From: a virus
Strand: one strand, 5' to 3'
Virus record (IMG/VR): IMGVR_UViG_3300030109_004085
Span: 1-64,000 of that record
DNA: 64,000 bases
Shown here: positions 6,813-15,433 of the stretch, one piece after another
Numbering within the stretch: position 1 is the stretch's first letter
Layout of the letters: each line of letters opens with the position of its first letter
Program-made: the position numbers and the translations under genes
Notes under the pieces: model-generated
The model's database searches: none
Seen by the model: only the letters and a program-made list of their open reading frames with translations
Told to the model about the DNA's origin: nothing

Positions 6813-7016
6813 TTATCCTCTTTTAATCAGATCAACATCTTGAACTGGAAAAACATGTATTTCGTTGTTTATGTGGGCTTTGCCCACCCACCACGACTCA
6901 CCACTCTCTTCGTGCGTAAGCTTATAAACATCCACCACAACTCCAACTGAGTCGCGAAGATACGCAACGCGAGGACGCACCAAATCACCAATTCTTATGT
7001 CTACTGGGCACTCCAT
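6813..7016 (-). CDS. small SH3-like barrel protein (inferred)
   Basis: The start is placed at the ATG at 7016 (MECPVDIRIGDLVRPRVAYL) because the promoter 7035-7063 and a GGTGGAG site lie directly before it; a longer frame would begin upstream of that promoter. The 67-residue product has DIRIGDLVRPRVAYLRDSVG followed by VVVDVY and later strands, resembling the other IGDLV small barrels of the window. It is not otherwise recognised. Confidence 0.5.
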   Translation of the reverse strand: MECPVDIRIGDLVRPRVAYLRDSVGVVVDVYKLTHEESGESWWVGKAHINNEIHVFPVQDVDLIKRG

Positions 7017-7034
7017 CGCTCCACCTTCAACTAC

Positions 7035-7063
7035 ATAGTAGCACGCAGGGCGCTCGGTGTCAA
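7035..7063 (-). promoter_or_regulatory. sigma70-type promoter
   Basis: -35 TTGACA (7058-7063), 17-bp spacer, -10 TACTAT (7035-7040). It decides the start of the downstream IGDLV gene at 7016. Confidence 0.75.
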
Positions 7064-7071
7064 GGATTATA

Positions 7072-7746
7072 TTATCTTCTTCGCTTGGGGGGGACATCCA
7101 CGCTCATTAGAGCATCTAATGCGTCGCGTTCTGGGGTGCCGGGAGTAGCAGCACGACCGACAGGAACATTTCTAGCTGGACGACTGTCAGCGTCGGACTT
7201 GGCTCTATCAAACATATCCTTACCTAAGTCCATAGTCTTCTTCTCAACGTATGTTAGAAGTGACTCAAGGTTTTCTGTGTTTGATCTTCCTTTAACTTCC
7301 AAAGCGGCGTCTTGAGAATTCTTAAACATTCCAATCCACTCTTCCACCCTGTCCATAAGCATAGGATTTGGCTTATTCATCTTTGTTTCGCCTGGGAACA
7401 TGAAACCAAACAAACTATCCAGAAGGTTACCCTCATCGTCCTCTTGTCTTAAACTAAAGATCAACTCTCGATTTGTGACATCTGGATATAGAATATCTAC
7501 GAGGCTCTCGGCGCGGCGACGATCTTCCTTGGTGGCTTTCGAGCCGCGCATGGCACGATCTCGGAGTTTATCGCGCATAGCTCGGACGTCAACTTTCTTG
7601 GTTTCTGCCCCGGCGGCAGCGCGTTTCATCGCCTCTCTTTCACCCGGCTCAAGCATACGCGTTGTTCCCGGGTCTTCCTGCTCCGCAAGAATATTATGCA
7701 GTTCCTCTGTGATGATTCGCTTAAGCTTCGACTTCGTTATTTTCAT
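7072..7746 (-). CDS. putative virion-packaged protein with MKITK leader
   Basis: The 224-residue protein starts with MKITKSKLKRIITEELHNIL, an amphipathic basic helix nearly identical to the N termini of the proteins at 32620-32853 and 32866-33174. The rest is charged and helical (Arg/Asp/Glu/Lys rich) with no catalytic motif that I recognise. Unrelated proteins sharing one short N-terminal signal, with acidic/E-rich sequence after it (ILAEQED), suggest targeting into the prohead, by analogy with T4 internal proteins. It overlaps the next upstream gene by 26 bases. Confidence 0.5.
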   Translation of the reverse strand: MKITKSKLKRIITEELHNILAEQEDPGTTRMLEPGEREAMKRAAAGAETKKVDVRAMRDKLRDRAMRGSKATKEDRRRAESLVDILYPDVTNRELIFSLRQEDDEGNLLDSLFGFMFPGETKMNKPNPMLMDRVEEWIGMFKNSQDAALEVKGRSNTENLESLLTYVEKKTMDLGKDMFDRAKSDADSRPARNVPVGRAATPGTPERDALDALMSVDVPPKRRR

Positions 7747-8098
7747 TGGGTTTTTCCTCTTCAGTAATTAGTCCATATCTCTCTTGTTCGCCGTCGTCAT
7801 ATGTAATAATCGTGCGATTGCCGGGATGCGGCTTGATATGAACAGTGATGAAATCGTTCATCGAATCAAAAATAGCAATAGAACCCTTCGGTCGAGGATA
7901 TAACCAGTGTGCGATACACTGACCCGTTGCTAGTACAACGCCTTCAATAACTACTCCTTCACCCGACACTCCCGATTCGTCCGCTTGCCGCGCAACCGTG
8001 AATGTCTGAATGCCGCGGGGACATAGACGAGAGGGTTTCTTAGGTATTAACTCCTCAGCGGGAGTTTGTTCTTCTTCAGTGGTAGTTTCATCGCTCAT
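7721..8098 (-). CDS. hypothetical protein, 125 residues
   Basis: An acidic N-terminal tail (SDETTTEEEQTPAEE) leads into a beta-rich domain with GVVIEGVVLATGQCIAHWL and GSIAIFDSMNDFITVH, then an acidic tail. Its layout resembles small uncharacterised phage proteins near nucleotide metabolism genes; no enzyme motif is visible. It overlaps the NUDIX gene by 11 bases and the MKITK-leader gene by 26. Confidence 0.45.
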   Translation of the reverse strand: MSDETTTEEEQTPAEELIPKKPSRLCPRGIQTFTVARQADESGVSGEGVVIEGVVLATGQCIAHWLYPRPKGSIAIFDSMNDFITVHIKPHPGNRTIITYDDGEQERYGLITEEEKPNENNEVEA

Positions 8099-8471
8099 TT
8101 TTTAAAATCCAATCGAATGCTTCTATCAAATTTGGAGTCGTCTGATAATCCTCTATACTATCTCTAGTGACCCACTCAAAATCGTCATGCTCAACACCAA
8201 TCCGTACGGTGCCGCTATGGTGGCCACAATAATATATGTCAACGACTTCATTACTAAATTCTTTTAGACAAACTAGATCAGATATATCAATATCCAAATC
8301 AGTCTCTTCTTTCGTCTCTCTAATCACGGCGCCCGGAGAATTTTCTCCGGAGTCGATTCTGCCTCCGGGTAAGCCCCACTTTCCGGGCATCCACCAAGCT
8401 TTTGTCGTCCTTTTTAAGATTAGAACTCGATCTTGCTCGTCCAGAATTAAGACTGCTGCGTTTCCTTTCAT
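8088..8471 (-). CDS. NUDIX hydrolase
   Basis: The 127-residue protein carries a complete Nudix box (about residues 36-58: GGRIDSGE, then RETKEETDL), matching Gx5Ex7REUxEExGU, preceded by the WGLPGG strand. Family members hydrolyse nucleoside diphosphates linked to another moiety, including oxidised (d)NTPs, nucleotide sugars and capped RNA. Substrate cannot be read from sequence; MutT-like size and the downstream DNA-metabolism setting suggest (d)NTP clean-up. It is the only domain. Confidence 0.85.
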   Translation of the reverse strand: MKGNAAVLILDEQDRVLILKRTTKAWWMPGKWGLPGGRIDSGENSPGAVIRETKEETDLDIDISDLVCLKEFSNEVVDIYYCGHHSGTVRIGVEHDDFEWVTRDSIEDYQTTPNLIEAFDWILKNER

Positions 8472-8494
8472 GTTTTTCCTGATCCTTATTTTAA

Positions 8495-10513
8495 TTACTG
8501 ATCTAAACTAAGAGCCTGATCGTATGCTTTGATATACACATCGTGTAGTTTCTGAATAGCATTGGATCTTCGCAGCATCTTAAACGCGAGATTCTCGGGA
8601 GAGAAGATGCCAGCTTTTTCCAATCCTGTTTGTCGCATTGTTTTGATCTTCTCTTTCAGACTAGCCGCAGCCTCAAGTGCTGCATTGTGATCTCCATCAT
8701 ACAGGATGGATGCCACCTTGTCAACCCCTCTTTCAATATCAGCTGCTTTTTTCCGAGCGGTTTTCTTGTCAATGAAGGGCTTCACTTTGTTTGGCTTCAC
8801 GAGCCACTTATCGTTCATTAAAGAATATACGCCCGTTGAAACATGTGGCTCGCTTTCGTCCTGAACATAAAGCTCAACCTCGTGTCCCTTGACTTTTATA
8901 TCGTGGGTTCTGTTCCAGTTGGCACGAACTGCGTCAAAGAAACGCTTAACCAACTCTTCATTCTCGTTAACTTCTTTGAAGTCTATCAGGATATGTAAAT
9001 CAATGTCAGAAAACTTTGACCAGTTATAGTTCGCTAAAGACCCTGTAAGGATAATATCTTTAATCTCGGCGTCTAAATCTAAACGCTCAACGAATTCATC
9101 AACAATATCCATCAAAGCAGCTTTAACCCCAGGTCGGATTCTCTCTTCACCGTCCCAGATTTTTTGCTGGAACTCTGGCTGCATCTCAAATGTTGCTAGA
9201 TCCTCTTCATTGCCTACGGAAATTAGAATATCCTCGCGTAAACGGTCAAAGCGGCTGAGATCTTTGTTGGTGTATCGTGGCTTGCGTTTTTGCTTTGTAA
9301 CCTGTACATACTTGTCGGCGCCTTGCAGGGATGCGGTGGTGTCTTTTGAATCCTTTTTATAAATCTTTGTAAGATGACGCTTGTTCTTGACATAATCTTT
9401 CATTGATTCTTTTGATTCTAGGTCGCTAACTGGTATAAAACCAGCCTCAGCCATATGGCGCGCAAGGTTATCTATGTCTGTTACACCAGCTTCATAAGCG
9501 TCGTACCAATCATCAATTGAGGAGTCTGCTTCTTTCTTTTCAACATCATCTCGGCTATCGTGGTAATACTTCCATACTGCCGCAGCATCGTCGGAGACAC
9601 TGTTATCATCTGCTTTTAGTCCTCTGCTGCTCTCTGACGCTATCTCTAGTGCCACATCATACAGCAAAGGTCCGAAGCCATCTCTGGCCTTTACAGTAGC
9701 AACTTTATAGGTTCCCTTGAACGGATCTCCGGAAGAACGGTGTGCCTCCAGCACGCCGTATACGTCGATACCAGCCTCCATACGATCTAAATCGTCCGCA
9801 ACCAAAGGAGCGTTAGGATTGTCCTTCATCGCGTAATACACCTTGTATTTCATTGGCATCTGCTGAAGATCAACGGCAACCACAACCCCTTCGGGTAGGT
9901 CGGCGGCAGTCTTCATCGCTTCGTCAAGGATAGCCTCTTCTAACCCACCGACGGCGCCGGGTGGTGCTGATTCAAAGTCAGGCGAGTCACTTACGTTTTT
10001 GTATCCACCCTTTCTCTGAGGTCCTTTGGAAGTAAGATCTTTGAAATCCTTTTTCAAATCTGACTTATGTTTTGCAGACTGATAATAATCACCCTCCGAT
10101 ACATTCTGGACTCTCTTGGTGTATGAACCGGGACCGTAGAAAGCTTTTCTTCTTTGTTTAGGTTTGCGTTCCTTGTATCTCAAGACCGAAACACCCTTGA
10201 GTCTAGCGATGAGCTTTACAACTCGCTTCATCATTAGTTCTTTGGACGTGTCTCGTGGACGACGGACGTGAACTTTGAGCGTGGAAAGATAAGTGTTGCC
10301 TAAATCTTTCTGAACACCTCCCTTTTCTCTCTCAATGAGAGTAACAGTCAGAACCTCTGGAAGGGCGCGGATGTCGTTTTTAGTCTCGTCGCGGGAGCCG
10401 CCACGATTCTTGTCCATTGATATCAGAACAGTAAAGTTAAACGTGTCCTGAAAGTATGCAGGATCTTTAGCTTCCTCTAGGAAGTCTTTAAAGGTTTGAA
10501 GTTCGCGTTTCAT
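8495..10513 (-). CDS. nucleotidyltransferase-domain protein, likely packaged
   Basis: The 672-residue protein has a C-terminal Pol-beta-type nucleotidyltransferase signature: DIILTGSLANYNWSKFSDID, then LHILI (about residues 487-510), i.e. hG[GS]...DhDhh with the two metal-binding Asp. Family members add nucleotides to proteins, RNA or small molecules. The N terminus, LQTFKDFLEEAKDP (residues 5-18), is close to the capsid-targeting peptide of T4 internal protein I and fits a prohead-protease cut FLEE|A. It follows the phosphomannomutase stop without a gap (TAGATG) and without an obvious ribosome-binding site, so it relies on re-initiation. The central 300 residues are unrecognised. A role as an injected protein modifying host components is inferred. 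Confidence 0.6.
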   Translation of the reverse strand: MKRELQTFKDFLEEAKDPAYFQDTFNFTVLISMDKNRGGSRDETKNDIRALPEVLTVTLIEREKGGVQKDLGNTYLSTLKVHVRRPRDTSKELMMKRVVKLIARLKGVSVLRYKERKPKQRRKAFYGPGSYTKRVQNVSEGDYYQSAKHKSDLKKDFKDLTSKGPQRKGGYKNVSDSPDFESAPPGAVGGLEEAILDEAMKTAADLPEGVVVAVDLQQMPMKYKVYYAMKDNPNAPLVADDLDRMEAGIDVYGVLEAHRSSGDPFKGTYKVATVKARDGFGPLLYDVALEIASESSRGLKADDNSVSDDAAAVWKYYHDSRDDVEKKEADSSIDDWYDAYEAGVTDIDNLARHMAEAGFIPVSDLESKESMKDYVKNKRHLTKIYKKDSKDTTASLQGADKYVQVTKQKRKPRYTNKDLSRFDRLREDILISVGNEEDLATFEMQPEFQQKIWDGEERIRPGVKAALMDIVDEFVERLDLDAEIKDIILTGSLANYNWSKFSDIDLHILIDFKEVNENEELVKRFFDAVRANWNRTHDIKVKGHEVELYVQDESEPHVSTGVYSLMNDKWLVKPNKVKPFIDKKTARKKAADIERGVDKVASILYDGDHNAALEAAASLKEKIKTMRQTGLEKAGIFSPENLAFKMLRRSNAIQKLHDVYIKAYDQALSLDQ

Positions 10514-11251
10514 CTATATAAATAGTTCGCCGTACTCAATAAGTGCGCGTGTTTCTTCCGGACATAGAACTTGATACCAGTGAGAACCTACAACAGATTC
10601 TAAACGCTGTGCGAGAGGCCAATCATTTCCGCCGGGTATGTTCTTATCCCCAACAAAAATCATCTCAACATCATCGCCGTGCAGCTCTCTTAGTTTTTCC
10701 ACCACTTGTCCTTTATTTTTGCCTTTTGGATAGATATCTACCGAGATCGAACCGCCAATTGAAACCTCTAGTTCTGGGTATGTTTCGCCAATATATGCGA
10801 CAATGTCTTCTCGTTCAAGTGTCCTCTTATCCCATCGCTCATAAGCCTCTCTCATATTCTTGTTGGCATTTCTTCCAACTGTAGAGAAATTAATCATACC
10901 GGGTCTTTTTTCAATATGATTACCTTTCTTAGAAAGCCATTGAGAGTTGTCTAAGTATAACTCTAAGTCTGAAATAAATTCTTCACTAGGACTGAAGACA
11001 TTGCTATAAACAATCTGTCCTTCCTGTCTAAACACATTCCCCGAGCACGTAAATACACCTAGACAAGAACGTATAAGATCTTCGCCTAGTTGCTCTCGTG
11101 TCTTTGAGATGTCCGAGCCTGTGACCAAATATACTTTCTTGCCACCGGTGACCCATGACATAAACACATCTTCAATTTCTGTCTTGATTTTTTGGCGGGG
11201 CTCAGTTAACGTCCCATCAACATCAAATAGGTATATTCTTTCAGGCATCAC
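10514..11251 (-). CDS. phosphomannomutase, eukaryotic-type HAD family
   Basis: A 245-residue HAD-superfamily protein: nucleophile motif LFDVDGTLT at residues 8-16 and GDKNIPGGND near 197-206, the metal/phosphate loop that characterises the PMM1/PMM2 type (about 245-260 residues, cap C2b). The reaction is mannose-6-phosphate to mannose-1-phosphate. A mannose-6-phosphate isomerase-type cupin is encoded at 15434-15835, so a phage-boosted route to activated mannose is plausible, for glycosylation of phage proteins or altered host surface sugars. Substrate range in this family can include glucose phosphates. Confidence 0.78.
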   Translation of the reverse strand: MMPERIYLFDVDGTLTEPRQKIKTEIEDVFMSWVTGGKKVYLVTGSDISKTREQLGEDLIRSCLGVFTCSGNVFRQEGQIVYSNVFSPSEEFISDLELYLDNSQWLSKKGNHIEKRPGMINFSTVGRNANKNMREAYERWDKRTLEREDIVAYIGETYPELEVSIGGSISVDIYPKGKNKGQVVEKLRELHGDDVEMIFVGDKNIPGGNDWPLAQRLESVVGSHWYQVLCPEETRALIEYGELFI

Positions 11252-11507
11252 CTTGGACTTTCGTATTTCGTAAAAGAATCTCAGCGATTTCTTTATTGTA
11301 ATCCTCTGCGCTGTTCACGAAGATTTGATCCATTTCTCTTTGCTCGTCAAGCATCTGCCACAAAGCATCGTTCTCATCGGCAAGCTTATCAAACTTTTTA
11401 ATCTTTGTTTGAACCTGATTTATCGTGCTTTCGATTCTATCCAAGCGGCTAAGCACGGTATCGAATGATGTGGCCGCTCGGAGTATTTTCTGTACTAAAG
11501 ATAACAT
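11241..11507 (-). CDS. small coiled-coil protein
   Basis: The start at 11507 has AGGAG eight bases upstream. The 88-residue product is almost entirely helical with a heptad-like pattern (FDTVLSRLDRIESTINQVQ, then TKIKKFDKLADENDALWQML). It overlaps the phosphomannomutase start by 11 bases and the upstream gene by 59 bases. Oligomeric coiled coil is all that can be stated. Confidence 0.55.
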   Translation of the reverse strand: MLSLVQKILRAATSFDTVLSRLDRIESTINQVQTKIKKFDKLADENDALWQMLDEQREMDQIFVNSAEDYNKEIAEILLRNTKVQGDA

Positions 11508-11718
11508 TTATCAACTCCTGTCTAGTAATTATGCCAGACTTGCGATTATAAATCAACTCTAAAAGTCTTTTTTGTGTTTCCGTTGAGAGAGGGAAGGGTG
11601 TATTCATATATGTATCAGGACTCACCTCTGCCATCTCAATAGCACGCGTCTCAGGAACGTCTGTTGCGTTTGTATTCCATTTGTCTTTCAAAACTATTAC
11701 CTCTTTTTTCACACTCAT
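11449..11718 (-). CDS. hypothetical protein, 89 residues
   Basis: The product has a polar N terminus and a C-terminal helical part (STETQKRLLELIYNRKSG then IITRQELINVIF). It begins 7 bases after the vWA lipoprotein stop with no clear ribosome-binding site, and it overlaps the following gene by 59 bases, an unusually long overlap that lowers confidence in its last 20 codons or in the downstream start. No family recognised. Confidence 0.4.
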   Translation of the reverse strand: MSVKKEVIVLKDKWNTNATDVPETRAIEMAEVSPDTYMNTPFPLSTETQKRLLELIYNRKSGIITRQELINVIFSTENTPSGHIIRYRA

Positions 11719-11724
11719 AAGTAG

Positions 11725-12762
11725 TTAACTACCGGCTGAATCGTCATCATCACCGGCGCTGTCGTCATCATCACCGGCATCATGATCAATAACATATCCA
11801 ATTTCCACTAATGCACCCTCGTAAGGCACCACCAGGAATTCAATGCTGTTTGTAGCAGCGTTATACACCCAGTCTGTGTCAGCCATCGGCACAGTATCTT
11901 CAAAAACAATCAACGTATCCTCAATAGGTGTGTAGGTCAGCGGCCACTCTTCGTAGGGGTCGACCTGTGAGGATGCAGCGGCTACACCGGGGGACCAATC
12001 TTCTTCGCAAATGTCAACCACCACACCACTGAATGCGTCTGTGGCGTCCATGTATCTGTCTCCCACAAAAGTAGCAGATACCCCTCCGTCGCAAATAGTG
12101 TCTGCTGGGTCAACGTTTACAATGCTCGCCATGAAGACAGATTGTCTTTGGTTACCGTACCACTGAATAAACTCTTGAAGACCGGCGTTGGTTGAAGTGA
12201 ATTGGGAACTACTTTGTTCATCTTCATCGCTAACAAATACTACCAACAGGGCGGCATCATTGCGTAGCCACGTTTGGTTGTAAGAGTTGAGAGCAACATA
12301 ACTGTGTAGCGCGTCGAAGCCTGCCTCTCGATAAGACGGGAGTCCGATGAGGGTGTTATAGGCTGCCTCAGCATCAGCCACCGTATCTCCCGGAACCAAT
12401 GGGAATATGGCTTGCTGTTGTGCCTGCATGTAGTCAGTTGTAGTAATCCCCAAACGCCAACCTACTGCCGGTAGGGCACTCATCATCTGACCAATACCAT
12501 CGATTACTGCTTGATTAAACGTATTCATTGAGCCCGATTGGTCAATAAGCCAAATAATGTCGACGCCATCAACTGTGAAAGGTTGTTCAAACGAATCAAC
12601 CCAAACATCGCCACCCTCTCCTGGAATGTCAATGTAAACAGTTTCTCCCGGGATTTCAACGTAGACTGTTTCACCTGGATTCTGCGAGTAGATTGTGTAA
12701 TCTCCTTCGCATCCGAAAACCGTCAAACAAACAAGAAATACTAGTGCAAATCTACTAAGCAT
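11725..12762 (-). CDS. vWA-domain lipoprotein with DDDDSA tail
   Basis: The N terminus (LVFLVCLTVFGC, Cys18) is a lipoprotein signal. It is followed by a Tyr/Pro/Gly repeat (NPGETVYVEIPGETVYIDIP) and a von Willebrand factor A domain with MIDAS motif DQSGSM at residues 74-79. The protein ends in two acidic repeats of GDDDDSA. vWA domains bind metal and mediate protein adhesion. Such lipoproteins with DDDDSA runs look like host surface proteins of Myxococcota/Deltaproteobacteria-type bacteria (recalled, not searched), suggesting recent acquisition from the host. Next to it is a protease lipoprotein. A role on the surface of the infected cell, such as superinfection exclusion, is inferred. Confidence 0.7.
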   Translation of the reverse strand: MLSRFALVFLVCLTVFGCEGDYTIYSQNPGETVYVEIPGETVYIDIPGEGGDVWVDSFEQPFTVDGVDIIWLIDQSGSMNTFNQAVIDGIGQMMSALPAVGWRLGITTTDYMQAQQQAIFPLVPGDTVADAEAAYNTLIGLPSYREAGFDALHSYVALNSYNQTWLRNDAALLVVFVSDEDEQSSSQFTSTNAGLQEFIQWYGNQRQSVFMASIVNVDPADTICDGGVSATFVGDRYMDATDAFSGVVVDICEEDWSPGVAAASSQVDPYEEWPLTYTPIEDTLIVFEDTVPMADTDWVYNAATNSIEFLVVPYEGALVEIGYVIDHDAGDDDDSAGDDDDSAGS

Positions 12763-12764
12763 TT

Positions 12765-13601
12765 TTAATCCCTCAACCCACCTCTTCTCGGAGCAGCAGC
12801 GCCAGGAATAGATTTCATCTCCCGCACTGGAACATCAGAGGATAGAATTCTTACTTTTAATAACTCAAGATCAATTTGACTAATGGGGGCAATCCAAACA
12901 ATCTCCTCCAGCGGGATACGACCGCCGCCGCCGAAGCGCCCAACGTCAATTCCCGACACACAGCCAAGATATCTGCCTGACTGGTCAAATACTCCGGAGC
13001 CAGATGAGCCGAACCACCCGAACATGTTGGATACAATCATGCTGTGCTCTAGGGCTGCTACATATCCTCGGATTGTCAGAAGGTCGTGATGTGATGGAAA
13101 GCCAGTATAAGTTAAGTTTTTTCCAACGAGTCTCTCGTCGTATTTTAATTCTGGTCGGTAACGAATGGCTGTTCTGGTTTCAATCTCAGGAACAACCATA
13201 AAAGCAATGTCAACCCTGTGGTCTGCAAAGATAACCTTGCCTATGACCACTTCACCATCTCGGCCCTCTATGAGCATAGTACTCTCGTTCCGGACAACGT
13301 GAGCAGCCGTTGCGACGATGCGGCGGCCATAGGCGACCATGTAAGTACCAGAGCCATGACCACCCTGTAAAAGCGAACGGACTTTTACAGCTGCCTGTCT
13401 GGTTCTTTTTTCTGTTAATGTAAGGTTAAGGGCGTCAATGACTTCCAGAACTCGTCCGATAGAGTTCCGTACTTCAACTGTACGCTGTGTTTGAATAATA
13501 TCCGGATTTAAGTTTGAGTTAGAATTTGGTAAGACCGGTCCAGTACAACTTACCAAAAGTAAAGAAGCTATTATTATAAAGTTTTTAATCCACCTAGACA
13601 C
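12765..13601 (-). CDS. trypsin-like serine protease lipoprotein
   Basis: The start is GTG at 13601 with GGAGGA six bases upstream. Residues 1-19 (FIIIASLLLVSC) form a lipoprotein signal, Cys19 being the lipidated residue. The catalytic triad of the chymotrypsin fold is visible: His101 in TAAHV, Asp131 in RVDIAF, and Ser200 in GSSGSGVF. A short tail with RRGGLRD ends the 278-residue chain. Phages rarely carry secreted trypsin-like proteases; the neighbouring vWA lipoprotein suggests a two-gene cell-envelope module. Substrate unknown. Confidence 0.75.
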   Translation of the reverse strand: MSRWIKNFIIIASLLLVSCTGPVLPNSNSNLNPDIIQTQRTVEVRNSIGRVLEVIDALNLTLTEKRTRQAAVKVRSLLQGGHGSGTYMVAYGRRIVATAAHVVRNESTMLIEGRDGEVVIGKVIFADHRVDIAFMVVPEIETRTAIRYRPELKYDERLVGKNLTYTGFPSHHDLLTIRGYVAALEHSMIVSNMFGWFGSSGSGVFDQSGRYLGCVSGIDVGRFGGGGRIPLEEIVWIAPISQIDLELLKVRILSSDVPVREMKSIPGAAAPRRGGLRD

Positions 13602-13770
13602 GAAAAATCCTCCGTGAAATAGGTTACTTTATCACTATCACTCCAACGTACTAATACCTGCAAACTCCTTACGGGACGCTAAATTTTGCATACAACCTGA
13701 GTCCTTTCTAACCCGATATGTCTATAAGTAACTAGAAGGCAAAAGACCTTTGACGAAAGAAGTTCTAAAT
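13602..13770 (-). other. 169-base intergenic leader
   Basis: The stretch is AT-rich and contains no consensus promoter. It holds the GGAGGA site for the GTG start at 13601 and a 17-codon frame (MQNLASRKEFAGISTLE) that I cannot support as a gene. Its length is unusual for this compact genome and it may carry a leader or weak promoter for the lipoprotein module. Confidence 0.4.
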
Positions 13771-15411
13771 TTATTTTATAATTTTTGCCCAGGAGCCAAA
13801 AACCTTGGACTCTTGGAAGGGAAGAGTTTGTTGCCCTGCCTCTTCTTCTTGGTCGCGCTTCATCTGGCGATCCTCTTCGCCGGCAATGTCTCGATACACG
13901 CCGAGTGCCTCTAATCTCTCCTGAACACCTTCCCAGAAACCGTTGTAATCAAAATCTGCTTCTTCGGGCGCAGCTGTCGTGCTTATCAGATATTCGGAGA
14001 CATCTTGCATTTCGTCTAGATAGTTGTTTAGGCGAGCTAGCTCTTCCGCCACATCCTCTGGTTCGTCTGGATCATCTGGTTCAAAACTATCTACCCACTC
14101 CATTTCAATACGGAGCATCGCGGCTTGCGAATCTTGTACGCCGCGCGGAAACACATCAACGCTGACAATGTTGGGGTTGGGAGTGAGGGTGTCGTAGCCA
14201 ATCCTCTGCGCATCCTGGCGAATCTCGTAACGCAAACGAGTGGTCTCTTCCTGTACAATAATATCTTTCACAGGCCAGAACGCTTGGTGCTTCACAAGGA
14301 AGCTCACTGCGAGGGATCCCATTGAGGGCCAGTCCACTTCCTGGCTTGTCTGGGAGTCGGACTCAAAGCCGGGAGCATACTGTTCTAACAGTTCATTGGC
14401 TTCTGTAATCCATGAGTCCTCAAACTTGATATCGGGGTGCTTCTGTTTAAGATATTCCAGCATCTCTATAAAACCGACGCTGTCAGAACTATGCGTTCCG
14501 TCCTCGTCAAACTTCTCTACGCCCGCGTTCTCAAGGAACCAATCAATGTAGGGCCACAAATCTTCGGTAGGAGCTTTGTTAGCTTTGCCTTTAACTTGAT
14601 ATACAACACCGTCAGCAAATTCCAGAGTAACCATTGGTTTAATGCTGCGGCGCTTCTCTCCGCTGCGGAGGGAGTAGAGCATCCCCTGGTCGGCGCGACC
14701 ACAATGTCCCATCTTCTTGCCTTCAAAATCACAAGCTCTGCTGCGGATATCATACCAGAAGTAGCCATTATCAAAGGTGTGAATAACTTGATCTTCTGCT
14801 TTGGCCGGACTAGTCAAAACATCTCGGGCTATCTCACTTGCAGTGCGGAGGAAGCGTTCCTGGTTCGTACCAATCCCCTGGCGTAGTTCGTCGTAGAAAG
14901 CTGGATCTTCTGCCAGCAGCGTCATAATGGGAACAATGTATCCCTGGAGCGCGCGAACGCCCTGAGTCGCTCTATATTCTAAAAACGAATCTAATTGCTT
15001 AATCAGCATGTCGGGAGCACCGCGCTTTTTCAGCATCTTTCGGGCGCTCTTTCTAAGAGATTTAAGATCCGCCAGTCCAGGGGCTCCCCGTACGCCGGAA
15101 TGGTTGATATACCACTCGCTAAAGAATTTGACGGTATTGCTCCAGGCTTCTTCTGCTTCGGGGGTATCGGGCCACCGGTCACGTCCAATTATTTCTTCAA
15201 TGATAGTCTTGTGGACGCTGGGGCTGTAGAAGTTCCTACTCTTAACCGCTTTTACAAGAGTGCCAATCCAAGTCAGATGTTTGTTGCTGACCGGACCGTA
15301 CTCATTGTTCATCTGCCTTAAGATAAACGCAACTTCAGAGGGGAGGCCAATATCCTCGACCCCTTCTTGAAGTAGATAATCTTTCCATTTGTTAGTTTGA
15401 CGCAAATACAT
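13771..15411 (-). CDS. large hypothetical protein, likely packaged
   Basis: I take the ATG at 15411; a TTG one codon earlier is an alternative. The 546-residue product opens MYLRQTNKWKDYLLQEGVED: an aromatic-x-D-aromatic-LLQE|G pattern similar to the T4 internal-protein targeting peptide with its prohead-protease site. Around residues 230-240 it has CDFEGKKMGHCG, reminiscent of the EG..M.HC motif in PcfJ-like proteins. The rest is helical and acidic near the C terminus. There is no clear ribosome-binding site. Function unknown; the leader suggests packaging and injection. Confidence 0.55.
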   Translation of the reverse strand: MYLRQTNKWKDYLLQEGVEDIGLPSEVAFILRQMNNEYGPVSNKHLTWIGTLVKAVKSRNFYSPSVHKTIIEEIIGRDRWPDTPEAEEAWSNTVKFFSEWYINHSGVRGAPGLADLKSLRKSARKMLKKRGAPDMLIKQLDSFLEYRATQGVRALQGYIVPIMTLLAEDPAFYDELRQGIGTNQERFLRTASEIARDVLTSPAKAEDQVIHTFDNGYFWYDIRSRACDFEGKKMGHCGRADQGMLYSLRSGEKRRSIKPMVTLEFADGVVYQVKGKANKAPTEDLWPYIDWFLENAGVEKFDEDGTHSSDSVGFIEMLEYLKQKHPDIKFEDSWITEANELLEQYAPGFESDSQTSQEVDWPSMGSLAVSFLVKHQAFWPVKDIIVQEETTRLRYEIRQDAQRIGYDTLTPNPNIVSVDVFPRGVQDSQAAMLRIEMEWVDSFEPDDPDEPEDVAEELARLNNYLDEMQDVSEYLISTTAAPEEADFDYNGFWEGVQERLEALGVYRDIAGEEDRQMKRDQEEEAGQQTLPFQESKVFGSWAKIIK

Positions 15412-15433
15412 CAACTATAAGTAGTTTTGAATT

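Noticed and set aside
8226-8250. TTGACA within the NUDIX gene
   Set aside because: The -10 would be CATAGC at 17 bp; not convincing.
10519-10525. CTATTTA just before the 672-residue gene
   Set aside because: It lies 6 bases from the ATG and is part of the last codons of the phosphomannomutase gene, so a late promoter there would not leave a leader.
13602-13770. 17-codon frame MQNLASRKEFAGISTLE
   Set aside because: Weak ribosome-binding site, very short, no coupling to a neighbour and no features in the peptide.
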